NCBI RefSeq assembly: GCF_001467955.1
Contig: NZ_LNYR01000003.1
Span: forward strand, 1 to 64,000
Reading direction: 5' to 3'
DNA: 64,000 bases
Source: Legionella quateirensis
Lineage (GTDB): Bacteria > Pseudomonadota > Gammaproteobacteria > Legionellales > Legionellaceae
A model generated the notes under the pieces. That model did no database searches. It was not told the origin of the DNA and saw only the letters and a program-made list of their open reading frames with translations. Of the stretch, positions 1 through 9,949 are shown one piece after another. Both the position numbers and the translations under genes were made by a program. Position 1 is the first letter of the stretch. Every line of letters begins with the position of its first letter.

Positions 1-408
1 CAAAGCCTCATCCAACAAACAGTACCAGTTGCAAACCCATCGGTTCATGCGAACTCCGTGTTAAATCACAATACAAATAATGGTTCACAATTGGTTCACG
101 AGCAAAGCCTCATCCAACAAACAGTACCAGTTGCAAACCCATCGATTCATGCGAACTCCGTGTTAAATCACAATACAAATAACGGTTCACAATTGGTTCA
201 CGAGCAAAGCCTCATCCAACAAACAGTACCAGTTGCAAACCCATCGGTTCATGCGAACTCCGTGTTAAATCACAATACAAATAACGGTTCACAATTGGTT
301 CACGAGCAAAGCCTCATCCAACAAACAGTACCAGTTGCAAACCCATCGGTTCATGCGAACTCCGTGTTAAATCACAATACAAATAATGGTTCACAATTGG
401 TTCACGAA
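1..408 (+). repeat. 102-bp tandem repeat (coding minisatellite)
   Basis: Four near-identical 102-bp units start at 1, 103, 205 and 307, and the array continues off the left edge. The units differ only at a few single bases (tcg/tca-type and aat/aac changes). Since 102 is a multiple of three, each unit adds 34 residues without changing frame. It is coding DNA, not a CRISPR array, because there are no unique spacers. Confidence 0.95.
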
Positions 409-756
409 AAGGTTAATAATTTGGCATCTAAGACATTAGAGGATCAAGATATAGTATTGGAAAAAAATCCTCAAATTAGCTTTTCAAAATTAGTTGGCAA
501 CCAGCGGGCAATTATAATTGCACTATACAAAAACATTAAAATTAACAAATCAGATACAACTGATGAGTTAACACTCGAATCAATATCCAAATTAACCCAA
601 GTCAATCAAAAATCTCTTAAAAACACTTTGTTCCGTTTAAATAATGCAGGAATACTTATCCGAGCCGATCAAAAGGTTGGGCGGGGTGGCTGGGTTAAAT
701 ATAAAATAAATACTCAAATCATAAGAGAAATTCAACAGAAGGAGTTTTTTAGATAA
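1..756 (+). CDS. Repeat-containing protein with C-terminal winged-helix-like domain (5' end outside window)
   Basis: The reading frame is open from base 1, so the true start lies to the left; the GTG at 58 is just a repeat codon. The visible N-terminal part is made of 34-residue repeats rich in Asn, Gln, Ser and Val. The last ~115 residues (from about base 410) are non-repetitive and helical, with the pattern of a small winged-helix domain: an ITKL-like helix, 'LTLESISKLTQVNQKSLK', then 'LRLNNAGIL' and a Gly-rich wing 'VGRGGWVKY'. DNA or RNA binding is an inference from that pattern. I do not recognise a named family. It lies next to a transposon and may itself be part of mobile DNA. The repeat number is likely to vary between strains. 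Confidence 0.75.
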   Translation, partial: QSLIQQTVPVANPSVHANSVLNHNTNNGSQLVHEQSLIQQTVPVANPSIHANSVLNHNTNNGSQLVHEQSLIQQTVPVANPSVHANSVLNHNTNNGSQLVHEQSLIQQTVPVANPSVHANSVLNHNTNNGSQLVHEKVNNLASKTLEDQDIVLEKNPQISFSKLVGNQRAIIIALYKNIKINKSDTTDELTLESISKLTQVNQKSLKNTLFRLNNAGILIRADQKVGRGGWVKYKINTQIIREIQQKEFFR

Positions 757-859
757 ATGGTGTTTTTTTGTGGTTCTATCGCGTTGTGATAACATAAGGA
801 GCAATTTCGGTTTAAAAGAACATGATATAAAGAAAGAAATCAAAAAATAGATTTTATCT

Positions 860-907
860 TCTCTTATAGGCCTAGCGCTCCGGAACTTGCGCCCTGACGC
901 AAAAATT
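860..907 (+). repeat. Left terminal inverted repeat of the Tn3-family element
   Basis: This 48-bp stretch matches the reverse complement of 7796-7843 with about three mismatches. The shared core includes 'gctccggaacttgcgccctg'. It starts 8 bp downstream of the recombinase stop codon, as expected for a transposon end. Confidence 0.9.
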
Positions 908-914
908 TAAAATA

Positions 915-1616
915 TCAGATCGGAAAATCCCCGATAACATCATTATACTTATCTTGTGCATCGGCCAAGCTTAATTTGGAATAGATTTCCAGAGAGTCTC
1001 TTTTAGCATGACCTGAGTAGGGTTGAATAAAAGCATCATCGATATTTTTCTTCTTAAGCCAGGTAAATAAAAAATGCCTTAACTTATGAGGTGATATAGA
1101 CCGCTCAATACCGGCAAGCTTAGTATATCTCATCAAAATTTTTCTAATTCCACGATCAGTATAGTGGCGTCGAAATCCTGACTCAAATAAAAATAGTCTG
1201 TTTTCATTTTTATATTGTTTCATATGAAGCGCCAAAGTTTCTTTAAATGCTGGCGAAAAAGGGACAACTCTATCTTTTTTTCCTTTACCTTGATTAATTT
1301 TTATTCGACAATTGGTTAAATCAACATCAGTTAATTGTATATTAATTAATTCACTAACCCTTATTCCTGTATAAAGCAAAACTTTAACGATAAGCATAGG
1401 AACAATATCATGAGACTCCCAAACTGCCTTATAAAAAAGCCTGATATCATCCTCAGTGGGTACGTAGGGTAAGCGCTTTGGTGTTGTAGTGACCTCGATA
1501 TTCAGATTTTCTCTTACAAACCTGAATACATCTCGAAGATAATCATAATTAGGGTTCTGTGCTTTAAGCAAACTTGAAACCTTTTGAGCCATTTTTTTTG
1601 CTGATATTCGTTCCAT
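915..1616 (-). CDS. Tyrosine recombinase (phage-integrase family), probable transposon resolvase
   Basis: The 233-residue protein carries the full tyrosine-recombinase set: Arg in 'TGIRVSEL', Lys in '[10 protein letters not shown]', His-x-x-Arg in 'HKLRH', His in 'YSGHAKRDS' and the nucleophile Tyr in 'LEIYSKL'. It is shorter than XerC/D (~300 residues), with a reduced N-terminal core-binding domain. Its ATG overlaps the transposase stop by one base (TAATG), so translation is probably coupled. In this position, next to a Tn3 transposase and the element end, it most likely resolves cointegrates in the way TnpI does. A res/core site was not identified. Confidence 0.9.
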   Translation of the reverse strand: MERISAKKMAQKVSSLLKAQNPNYDYLRDVFRFVRENLNIEVTTTPKRLPYVPTEDDIRLFYKAVWESHDIVPMLIVKVLLYTGIRVSELINIQLTDVDLTNCRIKINQGKGKKDRVVPFSPAFKETLALHMKQYKNENRLFLFESGFRRHYTDRGIRKILMRYTKLAGIERSISPHKLRHFLFTWLKKKNIDDAFIQPYSGHAKRDSLEIYSKLSLADAQDKYNDVIGDFPI

Positions 1617-4525
1617 TATGCGGCTACTCCATAATGAAGATGGGGCAAGCGTGTTGATAAATCTAACGGGAATAAGCCATATGGGTTTACGTGCTCATAA
1701 ATAAGGGGTGTTAACGCTCTTTTATCTTCCGTCGTTAATTTATTTTTTAGTCCCTGCTCTTCTATGATTTGCTGAATCATTAAGGTATTGATATATACCA
1801 TTGAGAGTTGTAAAAGATGTAAAGACAATACAGATAAGGTTTGTGCCTTCTCATGATTAGAGGATATCTCACCTGAACGGCCATAAAAAATGAACTTGGA
1901 TACGCCATTCCAAAGCTCAACCACATTTAATCCTTCTTGAATTTCCTGTCTGATAGATTCATGCATCAAATAATTACAGATGAATATGGTTTTTAATACC
2001 TTACCTAATTGTGATAATGCTAAATACGCTGGATGTTTCAGATTGTTTTGATTAAAACGCCTAAGAATAGATTCAGGATCAGCATGACCAGCCTTCATTG
2101 CAGCAGTATATTTTACAATTTGGCTATATTGCTCTTTAATTAATTGCCAATTAATAGTGTCTGTAAGTACCGGTTGTAGATTTTTATACTTTTGATAATC
2201 TCCAAGTTCACATTGTGCCAGTTTTTGTTTGTTCAAATTCGCCAGTCGTGGCATTAAAGAAAATCCTAGAAGATGTGAAAAGGCAAAGCCAACCTCACTT
2301 TGGCCATGAGTATCAACATAATTTTTTTGAACCGACATTTCTGTACAGTGTCTTAGTACACCTTCAATCATGGCAGAAACCTCAGAGCTTGATACGCTTT
2401 TTAATTGAGAGTGGATGCAACAGGCATTTTTTTCAACATGCCAGTAAATCATCACGCCTCTTCCCCCGTAGCGATTATGGTATTCCGAAATCAAATTTTG
2501 AAAATAAGCTGAAAATTGCGTTGAATCACTGGCAACAGCTATAGGCATATCGCCCCATATATCTTTTAATCTGATTTTGAATAAAGCGTTTGCCACTTTG
2601 CTTAGCGCGTTTTTTAAGTTATCAGTGGATAAAAAGTAATTTTTGATGTGTCGAAGCTGGTACTCACTTACATGAGCATTTCCCGCACACATATGTTTTA
2701 ACCCAACATTAGTTCCCATTCCATAAATAGACAATAAGATCCTTTCTGAAATTTCATTGGGTTTTAAATAAATTTTTTGGCCATAGGAAATAAAATCATG
2801 AGTAAACTGGTTTTCTAAATCGACCTCTTTAATCATATCAATAAGATTGGTTCCTTCCCATTTTTCCTGTAAATGTTTTTTTATAATTCCAATATTGTTT
2901 GATTCTGCCTGGGGTGTAAGAGGAGTTACGATAATACGACCGCCATTTTGGGGGCTAATTCGAACTTTCGTATTTTTGGGAATATTACCATTTAAAGCAG
3001 CTAATGCATTTGTGTGGCGCTGTTTTAATTGTTCAATAAATACATCACCGTCAAGGGGCAAAGAAAGTTCATCAAAATACACTTCTTTGTCTTCTTCAAA
3101 ATTATTTGGCAAATCCTCATCTGGGTTTCGGTGTTTAAATGACGATTCAATCCATATTTCACGGCATCTAATCCTGTCTGCAAGTTTTTTTAGTACATAG
3201 ACTTCATAACAAATACGTTTAATTTTTCCGCTAGTTGGATCAATAATACGCTTTTTCCATTTATCTGGTAAACAATCTAGAGGTACCTCTTCATTGTCTG
3301 GAAAATAAGTTTTGTTGCTGTCAAAATATTTTTTAATGAGTGCCAATGCATCGAGTATTGGTTGATGCTCTGAATTATTGGAGCGAAAAACGATATTTTC
3401 TAATAAAGGCTGAACCATGCGCCGATAATAAGTGGCATAAGAACTTCTAATCTGTTGATGCAGTAGACTCTGGTATTTTGGTCCTTTTTTCTTATATTCA
3501 TCAATGATATTTTTTAGCTTATCCTGACCAACAATAGGAAAAATTTTATCTCGAATTGTTGCATCCGGCTGTTCCAAGCATACTTCGGCTATATTAAATA
3601 GAATAGTGTCTTTGCCATAGACTTTTTTTACATCATTGATAAGCTTTCTAACTACGCGCTTTTCCGATTTATGAATCACGTTACGGATGATGCGGTTAAA
3701 CATATCAATCGTTTTATCTATAACGTTTTCTTTTCGTGTGTGACAATGTATCATTAAATGAGCGCATCGCTTGTTATCAGTCATTTGTTTTAAATCACTC
3801 GGATTAAAACGTGTAAATGCTTCTGAATAATGAATGGTTCTTTTTCTTGGCATTAGTTGAATAGTGGCTGAATCAAAGTTAAATCGGTTTAAAATAGACA
3901 ACTGTTCCATTAAATCTAATATTGAATCTAGTGAAGGATTATTAATTTCTTTATTTACCCATCCTAAATAGGATAGTCCTTCTTTGTAAGGCAATAATAA
4001 GCCATTCAATTGTGCTTCATCCGTTGTAGACAAAGAGTTCTTTAGTTTTTCAAATAAATCATTCTCAAATGCATTTGTGGCATCAACAATTACTCGTGCC
4101 ATCGTTTTTTCTTTAAATGTCTCAATGCCTTTTTCTTTTAAATACTGTATTGCCTGATTTTTAATTTCCTCGTCAGATAAATAATGAGCCGGTAGCAGCT
4201 CGCTCTTTATCCATGCTTCAAGTTCTTTATAATGTGTTTTTTTAGAGAATGAAGTTTTAAAATATTTTCTAATCAACGACAGATAATTGTCGTAAGTTCT
4301 TGAGGATACTTCACAAATAACAGGTGGAATGTTAAGTTGGTTTGCAACTTGATTGATAATATAAGCTGGTAATTTCGTTAAGTCGCTGATGAATTGATGG
4401 CTTTTTTGGTAGTACTTAAAAAGTAAAGCGAATGCTAGTTGCTTACTTGTATGTCTTGTCTTTATAAAGTTAATTTCTTCTTGGGTTAAACCAAATTCAT
4501 TCATTGTTAAATCGGATACACTCAT
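1616..4525 (-). CDS. tnpA: Tn3-family transposase
   Basis: At 969 residues it has the usual Tn3 TnpA length. The N-terminal DUF4158-like region starts with 'LTQEEINFI'. The C-terminal half holds the DDE catalytic core: an Asp in '[10 protein letters not shown]', an Asp in '[15 protein letters not shown]', and the late segment '[19 protein letters not shown]' with the probable catalytic Glu and 'YINTLMIQ'. It catalyses replicative transposition by acting on the 48-bp ends. It is intact, with no frameshift. It runs leftward and shares a transcription unit with the recombinase. A second Met at residue 8 could also be the start. Confidence 0.95.
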   Translation of the reverse strand: MSVSDLTMNEFGLTQEEINFIKTRHTSKQLAFALLFKYYQKSHQFISDLTKLPAYIINQVANQLNIPPVICEVSSRTYDNYLSLIRKYFKTSFSKKTHYKELEAWIKSELLPAHYLSDEEIKNQAIQYLKEKGIETFKEKTMARVIVDATNAFENDLFEKLKNSLSTTDEAQLNGLLLPYKEGLSYLGWVNKEINNPSLDSILDLMEQLSILNRFNFDSATIQLMPRKRTIHYSEAFTRFNPSDLKQMTDNKRCAHLMIHCHTRKENVIDKTIDMFNRIIRNVIHKSEKRVVRKLINDVKKVYGKDTILFNIAEVCLEQPDATIRDKIFPIVGQDKLKNIIDEYKKKGPKYQSLLHQQIRSSYATYYRRMVQPLLENIVFRSNNSEHQPILDALALIKKYFDSNKTYFPDNEEVPLDCLPDKWKKRIIDPTSGKIKRICYEVYVLKKLADRIRCREIWIESSFKHRNPDEDLPNNFEEDKEVYFDELSLPLDGDVFIEQLKQRHTNALAALNGNIPKNTKVRISPQNGGRIIVTPLTPQAESNNIGIIKKHLQEKWEGTNLIDMIKEVDLENQFTHDFISYGQKIYLKPNEISERILLSIYGMGTNVGLKHMCAGNAHVSEYQLRHIKNYFLSTDNLKNALSKVANALFKIRLKDIWGDMPIAVASDSTQFSAYFQNLISEYHNRYGGRGVMIYWHVEKNACCIHSQLKSVSSSEVSAMIEGVLRHCTEMSVQKNYVDTHGQSEVGFAFSHLLGFSLMPRLANLNKQKLAQCELGDYQKYKNLQPVLTDTINWQLIKEQYSQIVKYTAAMKAGHADPESILRRFNQNNLKHPAYLALSQLGKVLKTIFICNYLMHESIRQEIQEGLNVVELWNGVSKFIFYGRSGEISSNHEKAQTLSVLSLHLLQLSMVYINTLMIQQIIEEQGLKNKLTTEDKRALTPLIYEHVNPYGLFPLDLSTRLPHLHYGVAA

Positions 4526-4792
4526 TTTACCAGTTCCTAGAATAGCCAGAGTCGGAACTCAAAAGGCTATATTCACTTCAATTTGTCATTGTAATCTATC
4601 CAAATCCGATGGTAATATCAACCACAAATATAAAGTAGGAACTATGATGTCCGATAAAAAAATTTCAACACTTCCACAAACTAATAATAATTACTTTATC
4701 TGGATCCAAAATGGACATTACCCAGTAGAATCCAGAGAATAAAGGAGGGATTGATGAGTAATTGAACGACCAAACGACTTAAGGATTTTCTG

Positions 4793-4978
4793 ATGTTTTT
4801 GATAGCTGCAGCTCAAGATATCTCACATCATCTTGGCTATTTATATTTGATTAATTTTCGTTGGAGAAAAATGAATTTGTTCAATATCTATGATAGAGAT
4901 GGTTCTTTAACAACCTTTACTTTTACGCGGCATATAGCATCAGTGTTCGAAAAAATTACGAATAAGGAGTGTAAATAA
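4793..4978 (+). CDS. Small hypothetical protein upstream of the metal ATPase
   Basis: This 61-residue ORF has a good ribosome-binding site (AAGGA seven bases before the ATG) and ends directly before the ATPase ATG, which suggests co-translation. An internal ATG at 4871 also follows a GGAG. I recognise no domain. The sequence has two His and one Cys and no clear membrane segment. It could be a leader peptide or the remnant of a longer protein. Support rests only on the ribosome-binding site and position. Confidence 0.4.
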   Translation: MFLIAAAQDISHHLGYLYLINFRWRKMNLFNIYDRDGSLTTFTFTRHIASVFEKITNKECK

Positions 4979-6886
4979 ATGGGCTGCTCCACATGTATTT
5001 CTCATAAAGAGCCAATGCCCAGGCTGTGGCAAAATCCCCAAGTTATTACGGCAACAATAGCTGGTTTATTATTAACTATTGGTTTTGTAGGCTCATATTT
5101 GACGTTACCAAGGATTATCGCTAACGGGTTTTACGTAGGCGCAGTATTAATTGGCGGATATTATTTCGCCCGCGAAGCAATAGACGAATTTATCAAAGAA
5201 TATGAAATCGGTATTGAATTCTTGATGTCTCTTGCAGCCATTGTTGCAGGTATCATGGGGCAATGGGCGGAAGCAGCAACATTGGTATTTTTGTATTCTA
5301 TTTCTGAAGCTGCGGAAGGTTATTCCGGTGAAAGAGCGCGACATGCTATCCGAGCATTGATGGATCTTGCCCCAAAAACAGCATTGGTCCGGCGAAATAA
5401 TACTGAATTTCGAATACCCATAGAAGAAATTCATATTGGAGATGAATTCATTGTTCTTCCTGGTGAAAGTCTTGCCACAGATGGAGAAGTCATTTCAGGA
5501 CATTCTAGTGTTAATCAAGCACCTATTACGGGTGAGTCAATTCCAGTAGAAAAAACTATAGGGAGTAAAGTTTTTTCTGCAACTATAAACGGTGAAGGAA
5601 CTCTTACTGTTCGTGCAACCAAAAAATTTGCTGATAATACATTATCTCGTATCATATTTCTTGTCGAAAAAGCACAAGACAAAAAGGGGCGTAGTCAACG
5701 TTTTATAGAACGTTTTGGTAACCTATATAGTCCATTTATCCTTTTGGTGGGAATACTCATAGCTACTTTACCACTTCTATTTGGGCAACCTTGGCAAGAG
5801 TGGGTGATTCGTGCCACAGTATTTATTGTTGCTGCAGCACCATGTGCCCTAGTGATTTCTATACCCATTACACTTGTAGCTGCTCTTGGCACAGCAAGTC
5901 GAAATGGAATATTATTAAAAGGTGGCTTATATTTGGAGCAACTAGTGAAGATAAAGGTTATTGCACTAGATAAAACAGGAACATTAACACAAGGTAAACC
6001 GAAGGTTACTGATATCATTCCATTGAATAACCATACTCGGAACCAAATTTTAAATGCAGCAGCAACTCTTGAATCGCGCTCCCAGCATCCCATGGCCCAA
6101 GCCATTTTGCAACAAGCCAATGAAGAAAATATTCAATATAATCCTGTTGAACAGTTTAAGTCATTAACTGGTTCGGGGGTACTTGGTTTTATCAATGGAA
6201 AAAAATTCTACATAGGCAATCCAAAATTATTTATTGATATGAACCTATTGATAGAAACATTAACACAGGAAATAAATAAATTACAGGCCGCTGGAAAGAC
6301 AGTCGTATTATTAGGAACTGATAAGGAAATACTCGGTTTAATTGCAATTGCTGATCCTCTAAGACCAACAGCCAGACAGATGGTATCTAACCTAAAATCG
6401 ATGGGTATTGAACGTGTGGTTATGCTCACAGGAGATAATTTGATAACTGCCTCCTCAATTGGCGAACAAGCGGGTGTTGATGAAGTATTTTCTGATTTAT
6501 CACCAGAAGATAAGACAAGAAAAGTTGAAGAACTGGAAAGACGTTACGGTAAGGTAATGATGGTTGGCGATGGAGTAAATGATGCTCCAGCACTCGCAGC
6601 AGCTCATGTAGGAGTTGCTATGGGTGCTGTCGGAACTGATGTCGCATTAGAAACTGCGGATGTAGCATTAATGGGTGAAAATTTATTAAAATTACCTTAT
6701 CTCATCGAATTTAGTCGTCGAACCTGGAATATAATTTTACAAAATTTGGGACTCTCTATAATTGTAATTGGATCTCTTGTTGTCGGAGCAGTAACTGGGT
6801 ATTTTACGTTGCCAATAGCCGTTTTAGCTCATGAAATCAGTGAACTTATTGTTATTGCAAGTGGTCTTCGTATGCTAAGATCTTAA
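4979..6886 (+). CDS. P1B-type heavy-metal-translocating ATPase
   Basis: This is a 635-residue P-type metal pump of the inner membrane. Visible motifs are 'TGES' (actuator loop), the phosphorylated Asp331 in 'DKTGT', 'SRSQHP' in the nucleotide domain and 'GDGVNDAPAL' in the hinge. The intramembrane metal motif is Ala-Pro-Cys (Cys289) rather than the CPC of copper or zinc pumps or the SPC of P1B-4 pumps. The last helix has 'LAHEISELIVIASG'. There is no ~70-residue HMA domain, only a short N-terminus with Cys-Ser-Thr-Cys. The metal cannot be read from this; Zn, Cd, Co or Fe are all possible. It is the main cargo of the transposon, followed by a convergent DUF302 gene. Confidence 0.9.
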   Translation: MGCSTCISHKEPMPRLWQNPQVITATIAGLLLTIGFVGSYLTLPRIIANGFYVGAVLIGGYYFAREAIDEFIKEYEIGIEFLMSLAAIVAGIMGQWAEAATLVFLYSISEAAEGYSGERARHAIRALMDLAPKTALVRRNNTEFRIPIEEIHIGDEFIVLPGESLATDGEVISGHSSVNQAPITGESIPVEKTIGSKVFSATINGEGTLTVRATKKFADNTLSRIIFLVEKAQDKKGRSQRFIERFGNLYSPFILLVGILIATLPLLFGQPWQEWVIRATVFIVAAAPCALVISIPITLVAALGTASRNGILLKGGLYLEQLVKIKVIALDKTGTLTQGKPKVTDIIPLNNHTRNQILNAAATLESRSQHPMAQAILQQANEENIQYNPVEQFKSLTGSGVLGFINGKKFYIGNPKLFIDMNLLIETLTQEINKLQAAGKTVVLLGTDKEILGLIAIADPLRPTARQMVSNLKSMGIERVVMLTGDNLITASSIGEQAGVDEVFSDLSPEDKTRKVEELERRYGKVMMVGDGVNDAPALAAAHVGVAMGAVGTDVALETADVALMGENLLKLPYLIEFSRRTWNIILQNLGLSIIVIGSLVVGAVTGYFTLPIAVLAHEISELIVIASGLRMLRS

Positions 6887-6900
6887 TTATGGATGATCCA

Positions 6901-7296
6901 TTACAATGCCTTTAGTACTCTCTCAAGTCTTTGTCTCACCTCACTTGCAATATGATTGATCTCAGAATTACCGACCAATTCTAATACGGCGTTCGGATCC
7001 ATGAATTCGATATACACTTTGCCGGCATTATCTTGGCGTACAACCACATTACAGGGTAGAAGCAAACCAATAGACGGCTCTTTTTCTAAAGCTTGATGGG
7101 CAAATTGTGGATTGCATGCACCAAGAATTTGATAGGGAGGCATATCTTGATTTAATTTTTTTTTCAGAGTTGCTGACACATCTATATTTGTAAGAACTCC
7201 AAATCCCTCTTTTTGCAGTTCTTCGGTAACTTTTTTAATTGCATCATCAAATGAATACAATGTCTTTTTTCCAAATCCATATTTAATGTTATTCAT
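6901..7296 (-). CDS. DUF302 family protein
   Basis: This 131-residue soluble protein matches DUF302 in pattern: N-terminal 'YGFGKKTLYSFDDAI', the core 'EGFGVLTNIDVSATLKKKL' and 'YQILGACNPQFAHQAL', then 'LLLPCNVVVRQ'. The two Cys lie in the conserved GACNP and LPCN loops. DUF302 proteins are often found beside metal pumps and redox genes, but the biochemical function is not established. It is followed on the same strand by no further cargo gene and is preceded by a small membrane protein 28 bp upstream, probably in the same transcript. Confidence 0.85.
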   Translation of the reverse strand: MNNIKYGFGKKTLYSFDDAIKKVTEELQKEGFGVLTNIDVSATLKKKLNQDMPPYQILGACNPQFAHQALEKEPSIGLLLPCNVVVRQDNAGKVYIEFMDPNAVLELVGNSEINHIASEVRQRLERVLKAL

Positions 7297-7324
7297 ATTT
7301 CTTCCTAATTGTTTTGATAATTAA

Positions 7325-7522
7325 CTACTTACTTCGTAATCGTTTTGCCCACCAAAGGAGAGCTAGAGTAATCAGGGCATTGATAACAATTGACCAAGTA
7401 TTTAAAGTGGGAGTCAGAATTATAAATTTAAGATCTAAAGGAACTAAAAATGCAAAAAAGACATGTGCCAGCGTATGAAAAAATTCAAATCCCGCAAAAA
7501 ATAGAACGATATCCCTAAACAT
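7325..7522 (-). CDS. Small two-helix membrane protein
   Basis: The 65 residues form two hydrophobic segments (about 4-28 and 44-60) with a basic end 'AKRLRSK', so it is an inner-membrane protein. The ATG follows a purine-rich 'aggag' stretch. It lies just upstream of the DUF302 gene on the same strand, inside the transposon, so it is part of the cargo. I do not recognise a family. It might assist the neighbouring metal pump, but nothing in the sequence shows this. Confidence 0.6.
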   Translation of the reverse strand: MFRDIVLFFAGFEFFHTLAHVFFAFLVPLDLKFIILTPTLNTWSIVINALITLALLWWAKRLRSK

Positions 7523-7741
7523 AGGATTTCTCCTTTCAATTAGTCCTTTTATTTGTTAATTATAGGGTACTTTCATGTACTAATAGAAAAATAGACGTTG
7601 ATTATCGATTTTTTTAAAATACGTTTTTTTCTTAAGTAGGTGACAGAGGCCAATAAACGACATCCCTTTGTTTGGATGTTAGTGTGTCAATATTGCTAAT
7701 GTAAGATCAGCTCCTTATGAAATACTAAAGCAAGCTTATCA

Positions 7742-8908
7742 TCAACGTTCATTCTTTATAATAGTACAACTTCTTAAAATAAATCTCTTGAGAGCAATTT
7801 TTGCGTCAGGGCGCAAGTTCCGGAGCAGTAGGCCTAAAAGAGAATAGAAGTATTTTAGGAATTGCTCTTTACCTTCAACATTCAAGCTTTGCCACATGTG
7901 GGTATAACAACCACTAAAATAAAAAGTTTTAATAAATGCTCGTAGCTCATCAATATTACCCGGTATGGGATTATTTTCCAGAAGATGATCAAATTTATTC
8001 ATTTGATAACGCAAAGCTTCAGTAGAACTATGGAGATGAGCAGAATCAACAGGACTCTTGGCATCTTTTTGATAAGCATTCCAAAATAATATTTTTGCTT
8101 CTGCAAATGTTAAACTGCCAGGAGAGCGTTTTTGTAGACTACTGGATAACTCCTGTTGGGCGATTACGTCACAACTATCTGTATTGCCTTTGGTTGTTAA
8201 TATAGTAGGATTTCGCGTGACACAGTGTATTTTTCCTGAGTACTGCTTCTTCATAGTTAACCAAAGTGCAGCATCAACAAATGCTGCCTGACCACCAACG
8301 ATATAAACATCATCTGCTAAATCCCATGTATCTGGATTTCCAGTTGTGTTTTCAAAACGGAGAAAACCCGGTTGATTCTCGACAGCATGAAAAAAAGGAT
8401 TTGTTAAATGTCCAGTTGTTATAAAAAGTCTATCAGCGATATAATTTTGATCCATGCATGTTATCTGATAATTCCCTTCTTTTAGCGGACAAATATCTGA
8501 GATTGGCAAAAAAATTTCTTTGATTGTTATTCCTAGTGATTTAGCCAGTGTTTTATGTTTTTCATATTGAGCGCGTAAATAATGTCCCACCAACGAACGA
8601 GTGATATATTGTTTGTCTCTATATGGATAATGCTCTTGGAGCAACTCTGGATTAGCATCTATCCATTCTGTCAAGCTATCCGTAGTAGAAGTAAATTTGA
8701 ACCCATCGGCAGGATTATTTAAAGTCCAAAAATCTGGGCTATCAATAGAATAAGCAAAACCTGTAGCGAAATATCGTGGGTTTTGTTCAAAAAGTAAGAC
8801 AGTTATGTCATTGTCAGAATATTTCATTGTTGCCAGTAGGTGACTTAAACGACAAAAAACAGCATTTCCACAGAGTCCCATTCCCGCGATAGCAATTACT
8901 TTTGGCAT
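7742..8908 (-). pseudogene. FAD/NAD(P)-binding protein, C-terminus replaced by transposon end
   Basis: The N-terminus has an FAD-binding dinucleotide fold ('IAGMGLCGNAVFCRL'), followed by 'LNNPADGF' and a second nucleotide fold 'VYIVGGQAAFVDAALWL', as in the FAD-NAD(P)-binding family (PF13454 type, often 450 residues or more). The frame runs into the right inverted repeat of the transposon at about residue 356, and the last ~33 residues are encoded by transposon DNA before a stop at 7742. The natural C-terminal part is missing and is not found left of the element. The product is probably non-functional, although most of the two binding folds remain. The substrate is unknown. Confidence 0.75.
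7796..7843 (-). repeat. Right terminal inverted repeat of the Tn3-family element
   Basis: This is the partner of 860-907, with about three mismatches in 48 bp. It lies inside the reading frame of the FAD/NAD(P)-binding gene and supplies its last codons, which marks the insertion point. Confidence 0.9.
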
Positions 8909-8986
8909 TATATCAAGACAATTGTTGGATCAGAGGAAAATTCTAGGGTTTAACCTCGATACTGTCAATTTGTAGATTTCTTATCT

Positions 8987-9949
8987 TTAAATGACAACAG
9001 ATTGATCGATCCAAATTCTTAATTTAGAGCTAAATCGTCCCTGACGGCATAGAGTTTTGACGGCCTTTGTAGTGATGCTTTTAATTAAGCGGTATTCCCC
9101 CAGTACTGCATGTATAGACCAACATTGGTTAATAATTGCGATGATCTCAAATAAATGAACTGAAGATTCTATGGAGAGCCAATTTTTAAAACAGGCCTCT
9201 TGTAACTGCCTGTATTGAGTCCCTGAAAGTTTTAGGTGTTCTGTTGCTCGATGCAAACAATTAACGAATGAGAAAAAGGGATGAGTAATAACAACTTCAC
9301 CTAAATCAATCAGCGTGGTTTGATGAGTATTTGGATTCACTAAAATATTTTTATCATGAAAATCTGCATGACCAAAAGTATCAGGTACTTTAAAACTGGC
9401 TAATTGGTCACAAAGGGTTCGTAATTTACTATCTAAACTTTTTAATTGTTTTAATTCTTCTTGGGTTAATCCATCTCCCAACAATAACTCTTCTTCACAT
9501 AGTAATTGCTTATAAAGTTTTGGCAATTGATGCAGGCGCCAATCAGGGATGCCCAGCTCAAGAAATAGATTTATTTTATCAGCTGAGTTTATTTGAAGCA
9601 TTGTATAATGATGCATCGTATCAATTAAAAGATTAGGTCTAAATTCCTGTTTAAAAACATCATGCAAAGGAATGCCTGCATCTTGCATTAAAAAGCAGTG
9701 AAATTCCTGATTATGAGCTAAGATTTTTGGAACAGGGGCATTGAATTGTTTCTGTAATAGCAAAATGACGTTAGCTTCTAATGACAAGGCAGAAGGTACC
9801 TTCTTCAAATAAACTAATCCAAGATTGGTTTGAAAGCGACTCACTTCTGACCAGGCTGTGTCGAGAATTATTTCGGGTATCAAAGTTTTAAGTTGATATC
9901 CTAATTCGTTTAAGGCGCTAAGTGCCCATTCTATGTGAGGATTATTCAT
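8987..9949 (-). CDS. APH-fold phosphotransferase (aminoglycoside/choline kinase-like)
   Basis: The 320-residue cytosolic protein has the APH kinase signature: 'FGHADFHDKNILVNP' (catalytic Asp plus metal Asn) and a DFG-like 'TLIDLGEV' where the usual Phe-Gly is replaced. The upstream nucleotide-binding lobe has 'VYLKK'. It overlaps the next upstream gene by four bases (ATGA), so the two APH-like genes are co-translated. It is clearly related to the gene at 14758-15735 (shared 'HDFHDKN', 'HPFFS' and 'VPDWRLNQLP'-type segments). The substrate is unknown; drug inactivation and small-metabolite kinase roles are both possible. Confidence 0.8.
   Translation of the reverse strand: MNNPHIEWALSALNELGYQLKTLIPEIILDTAWSEVSRFQTNLGLVYLKKVPSALSLEANVILLLQKQFNAPVPKILAHNQEFHCFLMQDAGIPLHDVFKQEFRPNLLIDTMHHYTMLQINSADKINLFLELGIPDWRLHQLPKLYKQLLCEEELLLGDGLTQEELKQLKSLDSKLRTLCDQLASFKVPDTFGHADFHDKNILVNPNTHQTTLIDLGEVVITHPFFSFVNCLHRATEHLKLSGTQYRQLQEACFKNWLSIESSVHLFEIIAIINQCWSIHAVLGEYRLIKSITTKAVKTLCRQGRFSSKLRIWIDQSVVI

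Larger units (their letters stand above)
860..7843. mobile_element. Tn3-family transposon carrying a P1B-type metal ATPase
   Basis: Near-perfect inverted repeats at 860-907 and 7796-7843 bound a ~7-kb segment with a Tn3-type transposase, a tyrosine recombinase in place of a serine resolvase, and cargo: a 61-residue ORF, a P1B ATPase, a DUF302 protein and a small membrane protein. Tn3 elements with tyrosine recombinases are known (Tn4430, Tn5401, Tn4651 types). No convincing 5-bp target duplication was seen, and the sequence left of 860 does not continue the gene broken at the right end. A later deletion or rearrangement at the left flank is therefore likely. The exact outer base of each end is uncertain by several bases. 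Confidence 0.8.

Noticed and set aside
1-408. CRISPR-like repeat array
   Set aside because: The units are contiguous 102-bp copies without unique spacers and form an open reading frame.
860-7843. 5-bp target-site duplication around the transposon
   Set aside because: The bases outside the two inverted repeats do not match at any plausible end position.
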